Shown piece after piece: positions 8,344 through 17,191 of a stretch of 64,000 bases of DNA. Made by a program: the position numbers and the translations under genes. Numbering within the stretch: position 1 is the first letter of the stretch; every line of letters starts with the position of its first letter. Origin of the DNA: Pseudomaricurvus alkylphenolicus (lineage in GTDB: Bacteria; Pseudomonadota; Gammaproteobacteria; Pseudomonadales; Cellvibrionaceae); assembly GCF_011683955.1 (NCBI RefSeq), contig NZ_JAAQPI010000007.1:328483-392482 (forward strand), read 5' to 3'. The notes beneath the pieces are model-generated. The model had not been told where the DNA came from. It saw nothing but the letters and a program-made list of their open reading frames with translations, and ran no database searches.

Positions 8344-9438
8344 TCAATTAGCGGTATGGTTTGCACGCCAATCTGAAGGTGAATACCCTGTCCAGCGCCT
8401 GAACGCCTGCCTGAATGTGGTGGTATTTCTGAAACCCAGCCGGTTTGCCAACTGCCCGACGGGCAGATCGGTTTGCGCCAGGTAATCGCAGGCGATATCC
8501 ATCAAGCACTGATCGCGGATCTCGCGGTATGAGGTGTCCTGGTCGGCGAGTTGCCGACGGAAGGTGGAGCTGGGAATATCAACCGTTTTGGCAATTTGCA
8601 CAAGACTGGGTATTGGTAGCGCCTGATGAACCGAGGCACTAATGAGTGCGGACACTTGTTGCACCAACTCCGACTTGGTGGGCTCGAACACTCCACAGGG
8701 GAAGACTTCGAAAAACGCCTGAAAATCACCCGGAGTCACGATGACAGCCTTATCGAGATCCCGCTTGTCGTACTCCAGGAAATTGACGTCGCCCCCCGTT
8801 AACACCGACGTATTGAAGAGTTGTAGAAACGGAAGAACGTCCTCACGACTGATCGAGCCGATACAGACTCGCATCGGTTGTACCAAACCATTGACCAGCC
8901 AATGGAACAACTGCTTAAAAGCAAACAGTCCGGTAATATCGACAAGATCGGCAGCGACAGTTCTTTCACCACGAACGGAATTTTGTGTGAATTTTACGGT
9001 CTCTTCGCCCTTGATAATGTGCAAGTCACCCGCCCTGGGATACAACATACTGGCAAAGTCGCAGACGAGCGCCATGGCTTCGCCTAAAGTAGAAGCAGAA
9101 AGCGTGCAGCGACACATCAGCTCTACCTCTTTGCGCGAATTGGGAGCATGGGAGTCGCTGCCTGCAACATGCTGCTCAAGTCGTTGCACCACCTCCAGAT
9201 AACACTGGGAAAACTCGTGGGGCGACAGGGCGCGGGTAGGCAGATGGAGACTGTCGCCCACGGCTTCAAGCTCGTCTTGCAGTAGCTCCAACACCGGCCC
9301 AAAGGGAGTGTCAGCCATAGCGGCAAAGTGAGGTCCTGAATTCATTTCACCCATCCAACCCATCTTGTGAGCACTTTGATTGCCCATTATGAGCAATTTG
9401 ATGCGGTCTAGCCACAAGAGATCCTTGTAATCTAACAA
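8344..9438 (-). CDS. AraC family regulator of the monooxygenase/TonB receptor cluster
   Basis: Encodes up to 364 aa. The C-terminal AraC DNA-binding domain (about 260-360) shows LVQIAKTVDIPSSTFRRQLADQ and LPVGQLANRLGFRNTTTFRQAFRRWTG. The N-terminal sensor is of the arabinose-binding-like class. The exact start is unresolved: the longest frame uses TTG, and several in-frame ATGs lie between 9345 and 9390. It lies 95 bases upstream of the monooxygenase on the same strand and divergent from the TonB receptor at 9538, so it probably controls both arms in response to the imported compound. Confidence 0.85.
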   Translation of the reverse strand: MLDYKDLLWLDRIKLLIMGNQSAHKMGWMGEMNSGPHFAAMADTPFGPVLELLQDELEAVGDSLHLPTRALSPHEFSQCYLEVVQRLEQHVAGSDSHAPNSRKEVELMCRCTLSASTLGEAMALVCDFASMLYPRAGDLHIIKGEETVKFTQNSVRGERTVAADLVDITGLFAFKQLFHWLVNGLVQPMRVCIGSISREDVLPFLQLFNTSVLTGGDVNFLEYDKRDLDKAVIVTPGDFQAFFEVFPCGVFEPTKSELVQQVSALISASVHQALPIPSLVQIAKTVDIPSSTFRRQLADQDTSYREIRDQCLMDIACDYLAQTDLPVGQLANRLGFRNTTTFRQAFRRWTGYSPSDWRANHTAN

Positions 9439-9537
9439 CTCTGGTTAATTTCCGTACACAGAGCAAGCCTAATGATAACGTCAACACCGTGTGCGGCAGG
9501 ATTTCGAATTGTCTTTGTTTATTGAGGAGCACAAGAG

Positions 9538-12057
9538 ATGGGTACACACCGCCAGCCAAAGGTCGGAATACTTTCATCAACAATAGCCGCCCTTACCTGC
9601 TTGCAGGTTTATGCACAAGCATCAGAGCCGGGGCTGACCCTGGAGGAAATCGTGGTGGTTGCCGAGCGGCGCGAGTCGTCCCTGCAGGAGACACCCATCG
9701 CCATTTCGGCATTCAATGCCGAAACCCTCAAGGATATGGGGATCAAACGCATCTCTGATGTGACTGGGTTTGCCCCCAATGTGAATATTGAAACGCAGCC
9801 GGCGACCTCTTCCGGTTCCAGCATCGTTATTCGCGGTATTACCGAGGGGGAACCCAGCCTGACGGTAGATCCACCCACTGGCGTTTACCTCGATGGCGTC
9901 TACTTCGCCCGTTTGGTCGGCAATACCTTTGATGTTGTGGATCTTGAACGCATTGAGGTGCTACGCGGCCCCCAGGGCACCCTATACGGGCGCAATACCA
10001 CAGCCGGGGCAATCAATCTGGTGCCTAAGAAACCCAGTGGCGAGCTGGGTTTCGTGCAGAAGATCACCCTGGGCAGCCACGACCGGTTTCGATCCTCCAC
10101 CACCATAGACACCCCCAAAGTGGGCGATGTCAGTGCCAAATTTACCTATATGCACTACCAGCAGGACGGATGGATCGACAACGATACACCTAACGATCTG
10201 CGCATTAACGATAATGGTGATGCCGGTGATTTTGGGGAGCGCGACGAAAGTGCCTGGCGCCTGGCCCTGCGCTGGGAGCCCAATGAAAAGACTCTGATTG
10301 ATTACGCCTACGATCAGTCCCAAATGGATAATATGCCGGCGTTGTTTCAGACACTGGTCACCGACGGCACCGGGCCCGGCCCGGTATTTGGCCCTAACGC
10401 GACGGGCGTGCCAAACTTTGGAACAGGTGCCAATGATCTGGGTATCGCGGACCGTGTGTTGCTGGGGGTTTATGCTGCCGCTGGTAATATGCCCGGCGCA
10501 CAGCTGTGTTCTCTGGATCCCGCCTGCGTGAGTTTTGTCAACGCGCCTAACCCGGCCTTTGGTGGATTACCGCCCTCTGCCGGCATTCTGGCACAGTTGC
10601 AGGGTCAGTACGGCGTGGCGGCAAGCAGCGTCACCGATGCGGATGAGTTGTCCGACGGAGGGATTCAGGCCTACGCCCACAACGAACAGTTTGATCTGTC
10701 GGGCCACGCGTTGAACATCAGTTATGAGCTCAGCGACAATATCACCTTAAAGTCGATTACCTCCTATCGCGATTTTGAACGTGACCATCGCACAGAATTT
10801 GGATCCGCCAATCTCGACCTGCGGACGCTTGGCGGTGGCGTGCTTACCTTATTTGCCGGCGGTCAGCGCGGTGTAACCGGGTCCAAGGGCGAACAGTTTT
10901 CGCAAGAGTTGCAGGTTATCGGTGAGTTCGACCGCTGGCGATATGTTGCCGGCGCCTATTATTTTCAGGAGGAAAACCAGGAAACCAGCCAGGAACAAAC
11001 CCCTTTCTCTTTCGGTGTGTTCGAATCACCGCGTGGCTACACCGCTGACAACAGCGCTTGGGCACTTTATGCGCAGGGCAGTTTCACTCCAAAAATTCTC
11101 GATGAGAAGCTGGAAGTCACCCTGGGCTTGCGCTATTCGGAAGACAGCCGGGAAATGTCGATTACTGAAACACCGCTCGGTAGCACAACCCCTATTAGCG
11201 CGGACTTTGAAGAGGATTTTGACAATGTCTCCGGCACTCTGATTCTCAACTATGCAGTGACCGATCAAACCAGTGTTTACGCCTCTGTCAGCACCGGCTA
11301 CAAAACGGGAGGGTATTTGTCGAGAACCTCGATCGCCAATCAACGCCCTTATGATGAAGAAACGCTGATCAATTATGAGTTTGGCTGGAAATCGCAATTG
11401 TGGGATAACCGTGTGCGATTGAACGGCGCTGTTTTTCACAGTCTTTATGAAGATAAACAACTGTCGCAATTTGTTCCCACCACCTCGGGCGCCGAGACCA
11501 TTATTTCCAACGCCGGTGAAGCCGAATACACAGGTGTGGAGATGGAACTGACGGTGTTGCTCACACAAGGTCTGACAACACATTTGAGTTACGGTTATCT
11601 GGACGCGCAATACAATCAATACACCTTTTTTGACCCCACTGGACAATTTTGTGGCTCTCCAGGCACAGTTTGCGACGTCCGCGATCGCGGCAACTTCCCG
11701 TGGACGTCAAAACACACCGGCTCCGCCAGCTTGGCTTATGAGTTCGAGCCCTTTGGTTTCGGTTCGCTGTCTGCCCGCATTGATGCCTCCTATCGATCGA
11801 ACTACACCCCCGGCACGATTGAGGGACGTTTTGACGAGTTTGTGGAAACCGGCGATGTCACTCTGGTGAACGGCAGGCTCAGCCTGAAAGATATCCCCCT
11901 TTCCCGGGGTGCCATGGAGCTTTCCATATGGGGCAGAAACCTGACGGACAAAGTGTATCCCGCCAACGCCATCTCCGCTTTTGAGGCGGTGGGCTTCGCC
12001 GGCTCCGTTATGAATCAGGAGCGCAGCTGGGGGTTGGATTTTATTTACACTTACTGA
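9538..12057 (+). CDS. TonB-dependent outer membrane receptor
   Basis: Encodes 839 aa. A signal peptide (about 1-26) is followed by a TonB-box region LEEIVVVAERRESSLQETPI, a plug domain with IVIRGITEG and IEVLRGPQGTLYGRNTTAGAINLV (about 60-165), and a 22-strand-type barrel ending in the C-terminal aromatic WGLDFIYTY. The N-terminus has GAGGAG eight bases before ATG. It is of the broad receptor class typical for import of plant, sterol or aromatic compounds rather than classical siderophore receptors. It heads an arm with the dehydrogenase at 12099 and is divergent from the AraC/monooxygenase arm, so it probably imports their substrate. Confidence 0.92.
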   Translation: MGTHRQPKVGILSSTIAALTCLQVYAQASEPGLTLEEIVVVAERRESSLQETPIAISAFNAETLKDMGIKRISDVTGFAPNVNIETQPATSSGSSIVIRGITEGEPSLTVDPPTGVYLDGVYFARLVGNTFDVVDLERIEVLRGPQGTLYGRNTTAGAINLVPKKPSGELGFVQKITLGSHDRFRSSTTIDTPKVGDVSAKFTYMHYQQDGWIDNDTPNDLRINDNGDAGDFGERDESAWRLALRWEPNEKTLIDYAYDQSQMDNMPALFQTLVTDGTGPGPVFGPNATGVPNFGTGANDLGIADRVLLGVYAAAGNMPGAQLCSLDPACVSFVNAPNPAFGGLPPSAGILAQLQGQYGVAASSVTDADELSDGGIQAYAHNEQFDLSGHALNISYELSDNITLKSITSYRDFERDHRTEFGSANLDLRTLGGGVLTLFAGGQRGVTGSKGEQFSQELQVIGEFDRWRYVAGAYYFQEENQETSQEQTPFSFGVFESPRGYTADNSAWALYAQGSFTPKILDEKLEVTLGLRYSEDSREMSITETPLGSTTPISADFEEDFDNVSGTLILNYAVTDQTSVYASVSTGYKTGGYLSRTSIANQRPYDEETLINYEFGWKSQLWDNRVRLNGAVFHSLYEDKQLSQFVPTTSGAETIISNAGEAEYTGVEMELTVLLTQGLTTHLSYGYLDAQYNQYTFFDPTGQFCGSPGTVCDVRDRGNFPWTSKHTGSASLAYEFEPFGFGSLSARIDASYRSNYTPGTIEGRFDEFVETGDVTLVNGRLSLKDIPLSRGAMELSIWGRNLTDKVYPANAISAFEAVGFAGSVMNQERSWGLDFIYTY

Positions 12058-12098
12058 AAGCCCGTTTCAAAACATAACCATGTAGAGACAGATGTTAA

Positions 12099-12968
12099 AT
12101 GAATCAATGGAACAACAAAGTCGCCGTCATTACCGGCGCTGCCAGTGGTATCGGTTCCGGTCTGGCCCGATATGCTGCCAAACAGGGTATGCGAGTTATA
12201 GCCGCTGATGTGGACACTCAAGGGCTTGAAGCGCTGGAGAAAGAACTAAAGTCACAAGAACTGTCGATCATCACCACAGTGACCGATGTCTCCGATCCAC
12301 GGGCCGTTGAAGAGTTAGCGGCGGCGGCTTTTGAGACTTATGGCAAGGTCAACTTTTTATTTAACAACGCCGGTGTACTTGTTGATGGCAAAAGCTGGGA
12401 ACGCACTGTTAAGGATTGGCAGTGGTGTCTGAATGTGAATGTGATGGGTGTGGTCAATGGCATTCGCAGCTTTGTTCCCAGGATGCTGCAGCAACAAGCG
12501 CAAGGCCGTGTTATCAATACATCTTCCATCGGCGGATTGCTGAGGGGTGGCGCGTTTTTGGGCCCTTATCAAGGCACCAAACATTTTATTACCGCCATTA
12601 CCGAAACGCTTTACAGCGAGCTGTCGCAAGAGAGCGCTCCTGTTACCGCGTCCGTGTTATGCCCTGCAGAGGTAGCAACCGGCATTTGGAATTCGGATCG
12701 CCTTCGCTCCGACGAGCAGAGCAATCCATTGGGCAGTGAGGCCGAACAACAGTTTCGCAACCTTATCGCGGAAGGCGTCGCCAAGGGCTTATCGACGGAT
12801 GAGTTCGCGGCCAGAGTATTTGCCGGTATCGAAGCGGACAAATTCTGGCTGCTGCCACAGCCCGAATTCAAACCGGCATTTCAGCTACGTGCCGAGAGTA
12901 TTCTGAATGAAAGCAACCCAATGTCGACCGATGAAATGGTTGCGCGCTTGATGAATACTGAGGGGTAA
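12099..12968 (+). CDS. Short-chain dehydrogenase/reductase (SDR)
   Basis: Encodes 289 aa, classical SDR. Cofactor motif VITGAASGIGSG (residues 9-20), NNAG (about 90), and active-site Ser (INTSSIGG) with YQGTKHF (Tyr-x3-Lys). An Asp after the second beta strand (AADVDTQG) suggests NAD+ preference. It probably interconverts an alcohol and a ketone. It lies 41 bases after the TonB receptor and on the opposite arm from the Baeyer-Villiger enzyme, so alcohol to ketone to ester/lactone is a plausible sequence of steps; this is inference from context. Confidence 0.88.
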   Translation: MNQWNNKVAVITGAASGIGSGLARYAAKQGMRVIAADVDTQGLEALEKELKSQELSIITTVTDVSDPRAVEELAAAAFETYGKVNFLFNNAGVLVDGKSWERTVKDWQWCLNVNVMGVVNGIRSFVPRMLQQQAQGRVINTSSIGGLLRGGAFLGPYQGTKHFITAITETLYSELSQESAPVTASVLCPAEVATGIWNSDRLRSDEQSNPLGSEAEQQFRNLIAEGVAKGLSTDEFAARVFAGIEADKFWLLPQPEFKPAFQLRAESILNESNPMSTDEMVARLMNTEG

Positions 12969-12974
12969 AATCGG

Positions 12975-13000
12975 TAGAGTCTGGGGATCACCAGACTCTA
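12975..13000. terminator. Hairpin between convergent SDR and purC genes
   Basis: A perfect 10-bp stem TAGAGTCTGG ... CCAGACTCTA with a six-base loop. Read on the minus strand it is followed by CCGATTTT, a weak U-tract, so it could terminate purC. On the plus strand there is no U-tract. Confidence 0.55.
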
Positions 13001-13010
13001 AACCGCACAA

Positions 13011-14138
13011 TCAATCAGCAATCAAATCGTACTGCTGACGCAGGACTTCGATAATCTCCGCCTTGGGATCAGCGGACAGTTCGATCTTCTGGCCGGTGAT
13101 TTTCTCGGCAATACCGGTATAGGTCTCAGACACCGCCATCAACGCACTCATGGGCAATTCATTATCGCGGGCCAACGCCGTACGCTCATCCATGCGCTCT
13201 TTGTTGAGCAGAATATCCGAGTCTTCAAAGTGGTTAAGCAGAAACTGGCGGAAACCCTCTTTGGAATTCTCAACGATCTTGCCGTCGCGGTAGCTTTCGC
13301 CATCCCAAATGCGGGAGGAATCCGGGGTACCCACCTCATCCATATAAATCAGTTTTTCCTGACCGGATTTATCCGTCACAAATCCGAATTCGAACTTGGT
13401 ATCCACAAAGATCTGGTCGAGCTTTTCCAGCTCGGTGCTGATAACGTTAAAGCCTTCCTTCAGAAGCTTTTCGTAGGTATCAATATCGTCGCGAGAACGG
13501 AAGTTAAACGCTTCGAAATTGTCCTCGATATTGGTACGGGTGATGTTCACATCATCGGCTTCGGGCACGCCGGGAATCCCCTTCAGGATACCCTTGGTGG
13601 AGGGGGTAATCAGCAGCTCGGGCAGCTTCTGGTCTTTTTGCAGACCATCGGCGATTTCTATACCGCAGAACTCCCGCTCACCCTTGGCGTAGGAGCGCCA
13701 CATGGAGCCGGTGATGTACTGGCGGCAGATGGCCTCGATCATGACCGGCTTGGCCTTTTGTACAATCCAGACAAAAGGATGTGGAATATCGAGGATATGA
13801 CTGTCGGCCAAGCCCTGGTCACGAAAGAGCCTGAACCAGTGGTTGGAAATGGCGTTCAGCGCTGCCCCCTTGCCAGGCACCCCCTGGACGCCGCCTTCGC
13901 CGGTCCAGATGCAGTCAAACGCTGAGATGCGGTCGCTGATCACCATGATGGCCAGAGGTGCATCCGGGGCAACATCGTAGCCCTTTTCCTCGATCAAACG
14001 ACGGCTGTCCGCCTCTGTGAGCCAGTAGACTGAACGTACCTTGCCACTGTGAACCGGCTTATCGGTACGGATCGGCAGGTCGTCGTTGACGGCCAATACG
14101 GATGCTTTCAGGGCTTGTTGTTCGGGTGTGAGGCTCAT
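13011..14138 (-). CDS. purC: Phosphoribosylaminoimidazole-succinocarboxamide synthase, long form
   Basis: Encodes 375 aa. It ligates aspartate to CAIR with ATP in purine synthesis. SAICAR synthase motifs are clear: [11 protein letters not shown] (nucleotide loop), [24 protein letters not shown], and [17 protein letters not shown] (family signature). The start [11 protein letters not shown] at 14138 is chosen; an upstream in-frame extension would overlap the valS promoter and look unlike the family. The protein is the longer (about 370 aa) form seen in Vibrio and relatives rather than the 237-aa E. coli type. It is divergent from valS with about 200 bases between. Confidence 0.94.
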   Translation of the reverse strand: MSLTPEQQALKASVLAVNDDLPIRTDKPVHSGKVRSVYWLTEADSRRLIEEKGYDVAPDAPLAIMVISDRISAFDCIWTGEGGVQGVPGKGAALNAISNHWFRLFRDQGLADSHILDIPHPFVWIVQKAKPVMIEAICRQYITGSMWRSYAKGEREFCGIEIADGLQKDQKLPELLITPSTKGILKGIPGVPEADDVNITRTNIEDNFEAFNFRSRDDIDTYEKLLKEGFNVISTELEKLDQIFVDTKFEFGFVTDKSGQEKLIYMDEVGTPDSSRIWDGESYRDGKIVENSKEGFRQFLLNHFEDSDILLNKERMDERTALARDNELPMSALMAVSETYTGIAEKITGQKIELSADPKAEIIEVLRQQYDLIAD

Positions 14139-14340
14139 GGAGAGGGTCCTGTGTCTGACCTGGAATTCAAGGGGGCGCATTTTAACAGAATGTCGGCCCA
14201 GGAATGTAGCTCCACGGGCTCCCAACACTCCCAAAGCCATTGTATAATCTGGCCCCTTTGAATTCGCGAACCCGGCCCGGCGGCAAATAATGCCCTGATT
14301 GGGCCCCAACTGCGCCTTTTGACACAGATTGTTGAGACTT

Positions 14341-17139
14341 ATGGACAAAACCTACCAGCCAGCGGCTATCGAAAAAAACTGGTACGAGACCTGGGAGAAT
14401 AACGGCTACTTCAAGCCTTCCGGCGAGGGTGAGCCTTACTGCATCATGATCCCGCCGCCCAACGTTACGGGCAGCCTGCACATGGGCCACGGCTTCCAGG
14501 AATCCATTATGGATGCCTTGATCCGTTACCACCGCATGAAAGGCCACAATACCCTGTGGCAGGTGGGCACCGACCACGCTGGTATCGCCACCCAGATGGT
14601 GGTGGAACGCCAGCTGGATGCCGATGGCATCTCTCGCCATGACCTGGGTCGCGACAAGTTTATCGAGAAGGTCTGGGAGTGGAAGGAAGAGTCCGGCGGC
14701 ACCATTACCCGCCAGCTGCGTCGCCTGGGCGCCAGCCCTGACTGGTCCACCGAACGTTTCACCATGGACGATGGCTTCTATAAAGCCGTGCAGGAAGTAT
14801 TTATCCGCCTCTATGAAGACGGCCTGATTTACCGAGGCAAGCGCCTGGTGAACTGGGACCCGAAGCTGCACACCGCCGTTTCCGATCTGGAGGTGCTGTC
14901 TGAAGAGGAAGACGGCTTCCTGTGGCACTTCCGCTACCCGCTGACTGACGGCTCGGGACATCTGGTGGTCGCCACCACCCGTCCCGAGACCATGCTGGGC
15001 GACTCCGCGGTAGCGGTTCACCCGGAAGATGAGCGCTACAAGCACCTGATCGGCAAAACCATCACCCTGCCTCTGGTGGGCCGCGAGATTCCCATTATCG
15101 CCGACGACTATGTCGACATGGAGTTCGGAACCGGCTGTGTGAAGATCACCCCGGCGCACGACTTTAACGACTACGAGATGGGCCAGCGCCACGACCTGCC
15201 GCTGATTAACGTGTTTAACGACGATGCCCAGATCAACAAGAACGCCCCCGAGAAGTACCAGGGCATGGACCGCTTCGACGCCCGCAAGCTGATCGTCGAG
15301 GATTTTGAAGCGCTGGACCTGCTGGAGAAGATCGACGATCACAAACTGAAGGTGCCTCGCGGCGACCGTACCGGTGTGGTGATCGAGCCATACCTGACCG
15401 ACCAGTGGTACGTTAAGACCCAGCCCCTGGCGGACGAGGCCATCAAGGCCGTTGAGGGTGGTGATATCGAGTTTGTACCCAAGCAGTACGAGAACATGTA
15501 CTTCTCCTGGATGCGAGACATCCAGGACTGGTGCATCTCCCGCCAGCTGTGGTGGGGCCACCGCATTCCCGCCTGGTACGACGAAGACGGCAATGTCTAC
15601 GTCGGCCGCAGCGAAGAAGAGGTACGCGAGAACAACAACATCGCCGCCGACGTTGCCCTGAAGCAGGACGACGACGTGCTGGACACCTGGTTCTCCTCCG
15701 GTCTTTGGACCTTCGGTACCCTGGGCTGGCCTGAGGAAACCGAGCTGCTGAAGACCTTTAACCCCACCAACGTGCTGGTGACGGGCTTCGATATCATCTT
15801 CTTCTGGGTCGCGCGCATGATCATGCTGACCCTGTACTTCCGCAAGCAGGTACCCTTCAGCACCGTCTATGTGCACGGCCTGGTGCGAGACAGCCATGGG
15901 CAGAAGATGTCCAAATCCAAGGGTAACGTGCTCGACCCCATCGACCTCATCGATGGCATCGACCTGGAATCCCTGGTGGCCAAGCGCACTGGCGGCATGA
16001 TGGTGCCGCACCTGCGCCAGAAGATCGAAAAGCAGACCCGCAAGGAGTTCCCGGACGGCCTGGCCGCCTATGGTACCGATGCCCTGCGTTACACCTATTA
16101 CTCTCTCGCCAGCACCGGTCGCGACATCAAGTTTGATGTGGGTCGTATCGAGGGCTTCCGCAACTTCTGTAACAAGATCTGGAACGCCTCACGTTATGTG
16201 TTAATGAACTGCGAGGTTCAGGACGATGAAGGCAATCGCGTCGATGCGCAGGATTGCGGACAGAATGGGTCTGACGATTATGAACTGTCCGTAGCGGATC
16301 GCTGGATTGTCTCCAAACTGCAGCAGGCCGAGAAGGCCGTTGCCGAAGGCGTTGAGTCCTACCGCTTCGATCTGGCCTCCCAGGCCCTGTACGACTTTAT
16401 CTGGAACGAGTACTGCTCCTGGTATCTGGAGCTGTCCAAGCCGATCCTCAACAGCGACGATTTCTCCGCCGCGCAGAAGAAAGGCACTCGCCGCACCATG
16501 GTGCGGGTGCTGGAAACCACCCTGCGTCTGGCTCACCCGCTGATGCCCTTTATCACAGAAGAGATCTGGCAGCGGGTTAAAGATCTGGCAGGCGCTGAGG
16601 GTGACACCATTATGACTGCGGCGCTGCCCATCTGCGACGACAGCAAGATCGACGAACAGGCCATGACCGACGTGGAATGGCTCAAAGGCGTGATCGAGGG
16701 CGTGCGCAACATCCGTGGCGAGATGAACATCTCCCCGGCCAAGAGCATTCCGCTGTTCTTTGCCAACGGCTCCGACAACGATCAGCGCTGCCTGAACGAG
16801 AACACCCTGTTCCTGCAGAAGCTGGCCAGCCTCGAATCCGCCACTTGGTTGAATGCCGGTGACGAAGCACCTCTGTCTGCCACTGCGCTGGTTGGTGAAA
16901 TGGAAATTCTGGTACCCATGGCTGGCCTGATCGATGTGGAAGCGGAAACCGCTCGCCTGAACAAAGAGATCGACAAGATCAAGAAGGACGTGGGCCGCGT
17001 TGAGGGCAAACTCAACAATCCCAAGTTTGTCGATAAGGCCCCTGCCGAAGTGGTGCAGAAGGAGAAAGACAAGCTGGCGGATATGCAGTCTGCGTTGGGC
17101 AAGCTGGAAGAGCAGATTGGGAAGTTGGCGGAGTTGTAA
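14341..17139 (+). CDS. valS: Valyl-tRNA synthetase
   Basis: Encodes 932 aa. Class I synthetase charging tRNA-Val. The HIGH-type motif is [15 protein letters not shown] (about residue 40-54), the CP1 editing domain contains [10 protein letters not shown], the KMSKS loop is [10 protein letters not shown], and a C-terminal tRNA-binding coiled coil (about 865-932, Lys- and Glu-rich) is typical. Start at ATG 14341 ([16 protein letters not shown]); a TTG four codons upstream is less likely. The gene's codon use is more GC-rich than its neighbours, as for a highly expressed housekeeping gene. It is followed by a strong terminator at 17164. Confidence 0.97.
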   Translation: MDKTYQPAAIEKNWYETWENNGYFKPSGEGEPYCIMIPPPNVTGSLHMGHGFQESIMDALIRYHRMKGHNTLWQVGTDHAGIATQMVVERQLDADGISRHDLGRDKFIEKVWEWKEESGGTITRQLRRLGASPDWSTERFTMDDGFYKAVQEVFIRLYEDGLIYRGKRLVNWDPKLHTAVSDLEVLSEEEDGFLWHFRYPLTDGSGHLVVATTRPETMLGDSAVAVHPEDERYKHLIGKTITLPLVGREIPIIADDYVDMEFGTGCVKITPAHDFNDYEMGQRHDLPLINVFNDDAQINKNAPEKYQGMDRFDARKLIVEDFEALDLLEKIDDHKLKVPRGDRTGVVIEPYLTDQWYVKTQPLADEAIKAVEGGDIEFVPKQYENMYFSWMRDIQDWCISRQLWWGHRIPAWYDEDGNVYVGRSEEEVRENNNIAADVALKQDDDVLDTWFSSGLWTFGTLGWPEETELLKTFNPTNVLVTGFDIIFFWVARMIMLTLYFRKQVPFSTVYVHGLVRDSHGQKMSKSKGNVLDPIDLIDGIDLESLVAKRTGGMMVPHLRQKIEKQTRKEFPDGLAAYGTDALRYTYYSLASTGRDIKFDVGRIEGFRNFCNKIWNASRYVLMNCEVQDDEGNRVDAQDCGQNGSDDYELSVADRWIVSKLQQAEKAVAEGVESYRFDLASQALYDFIWNEYCSWYLELSKPILNSDDFSAAQKKGTRRTMVRVLETTLRLAHPLMPFITEEIWQRVKDLAGAEGDTIMTAALPICDDSKIDEQAMTDVEWLKGVIEGVRNIRGEMNISPAKSIPLFFANGSDNDQRCLNENTLFLQKLASLESATWLNAGDEAPLSATALVGEMEILVPMAGLIDVEAETARLNKEIDKIKKDVGRVEGKLNNPKFVDKAPAEVVQKEKDKLADMQSALGKLEEQIGKLAEL

Positions 17140-17163
17140 TCCACCGTTTTCCGATCTTCACAA

Positions 17164-17187
17164 GAGGCCGCTTAAGCGGCCTTTTTT
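17164..17187 (+). terminator. Rho-independent terminator after valS
   Basis: Stem GGCCGC-TTAA-GCGGCC (17166-17181) followed by TTTTTT (17182-17187). It lies 26 bases after the valS stop. Confidence 0.9.
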
Positions 17188-17191
17188 ATGG

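Noticed and set aside
11026..11646. Minus-strand 206-codon frame within the TonB receptor
   Set aside because: Lies opposite a well-supported receptor gene and shows no domain.
14182..16011. Long minus-strand open frame (609 codons) opposite valS
   Set aside because: It is the antisense of a conserved, GC-rich synthetase gene, has His- and Val-rich low-complexity composition and no recognisable domain.
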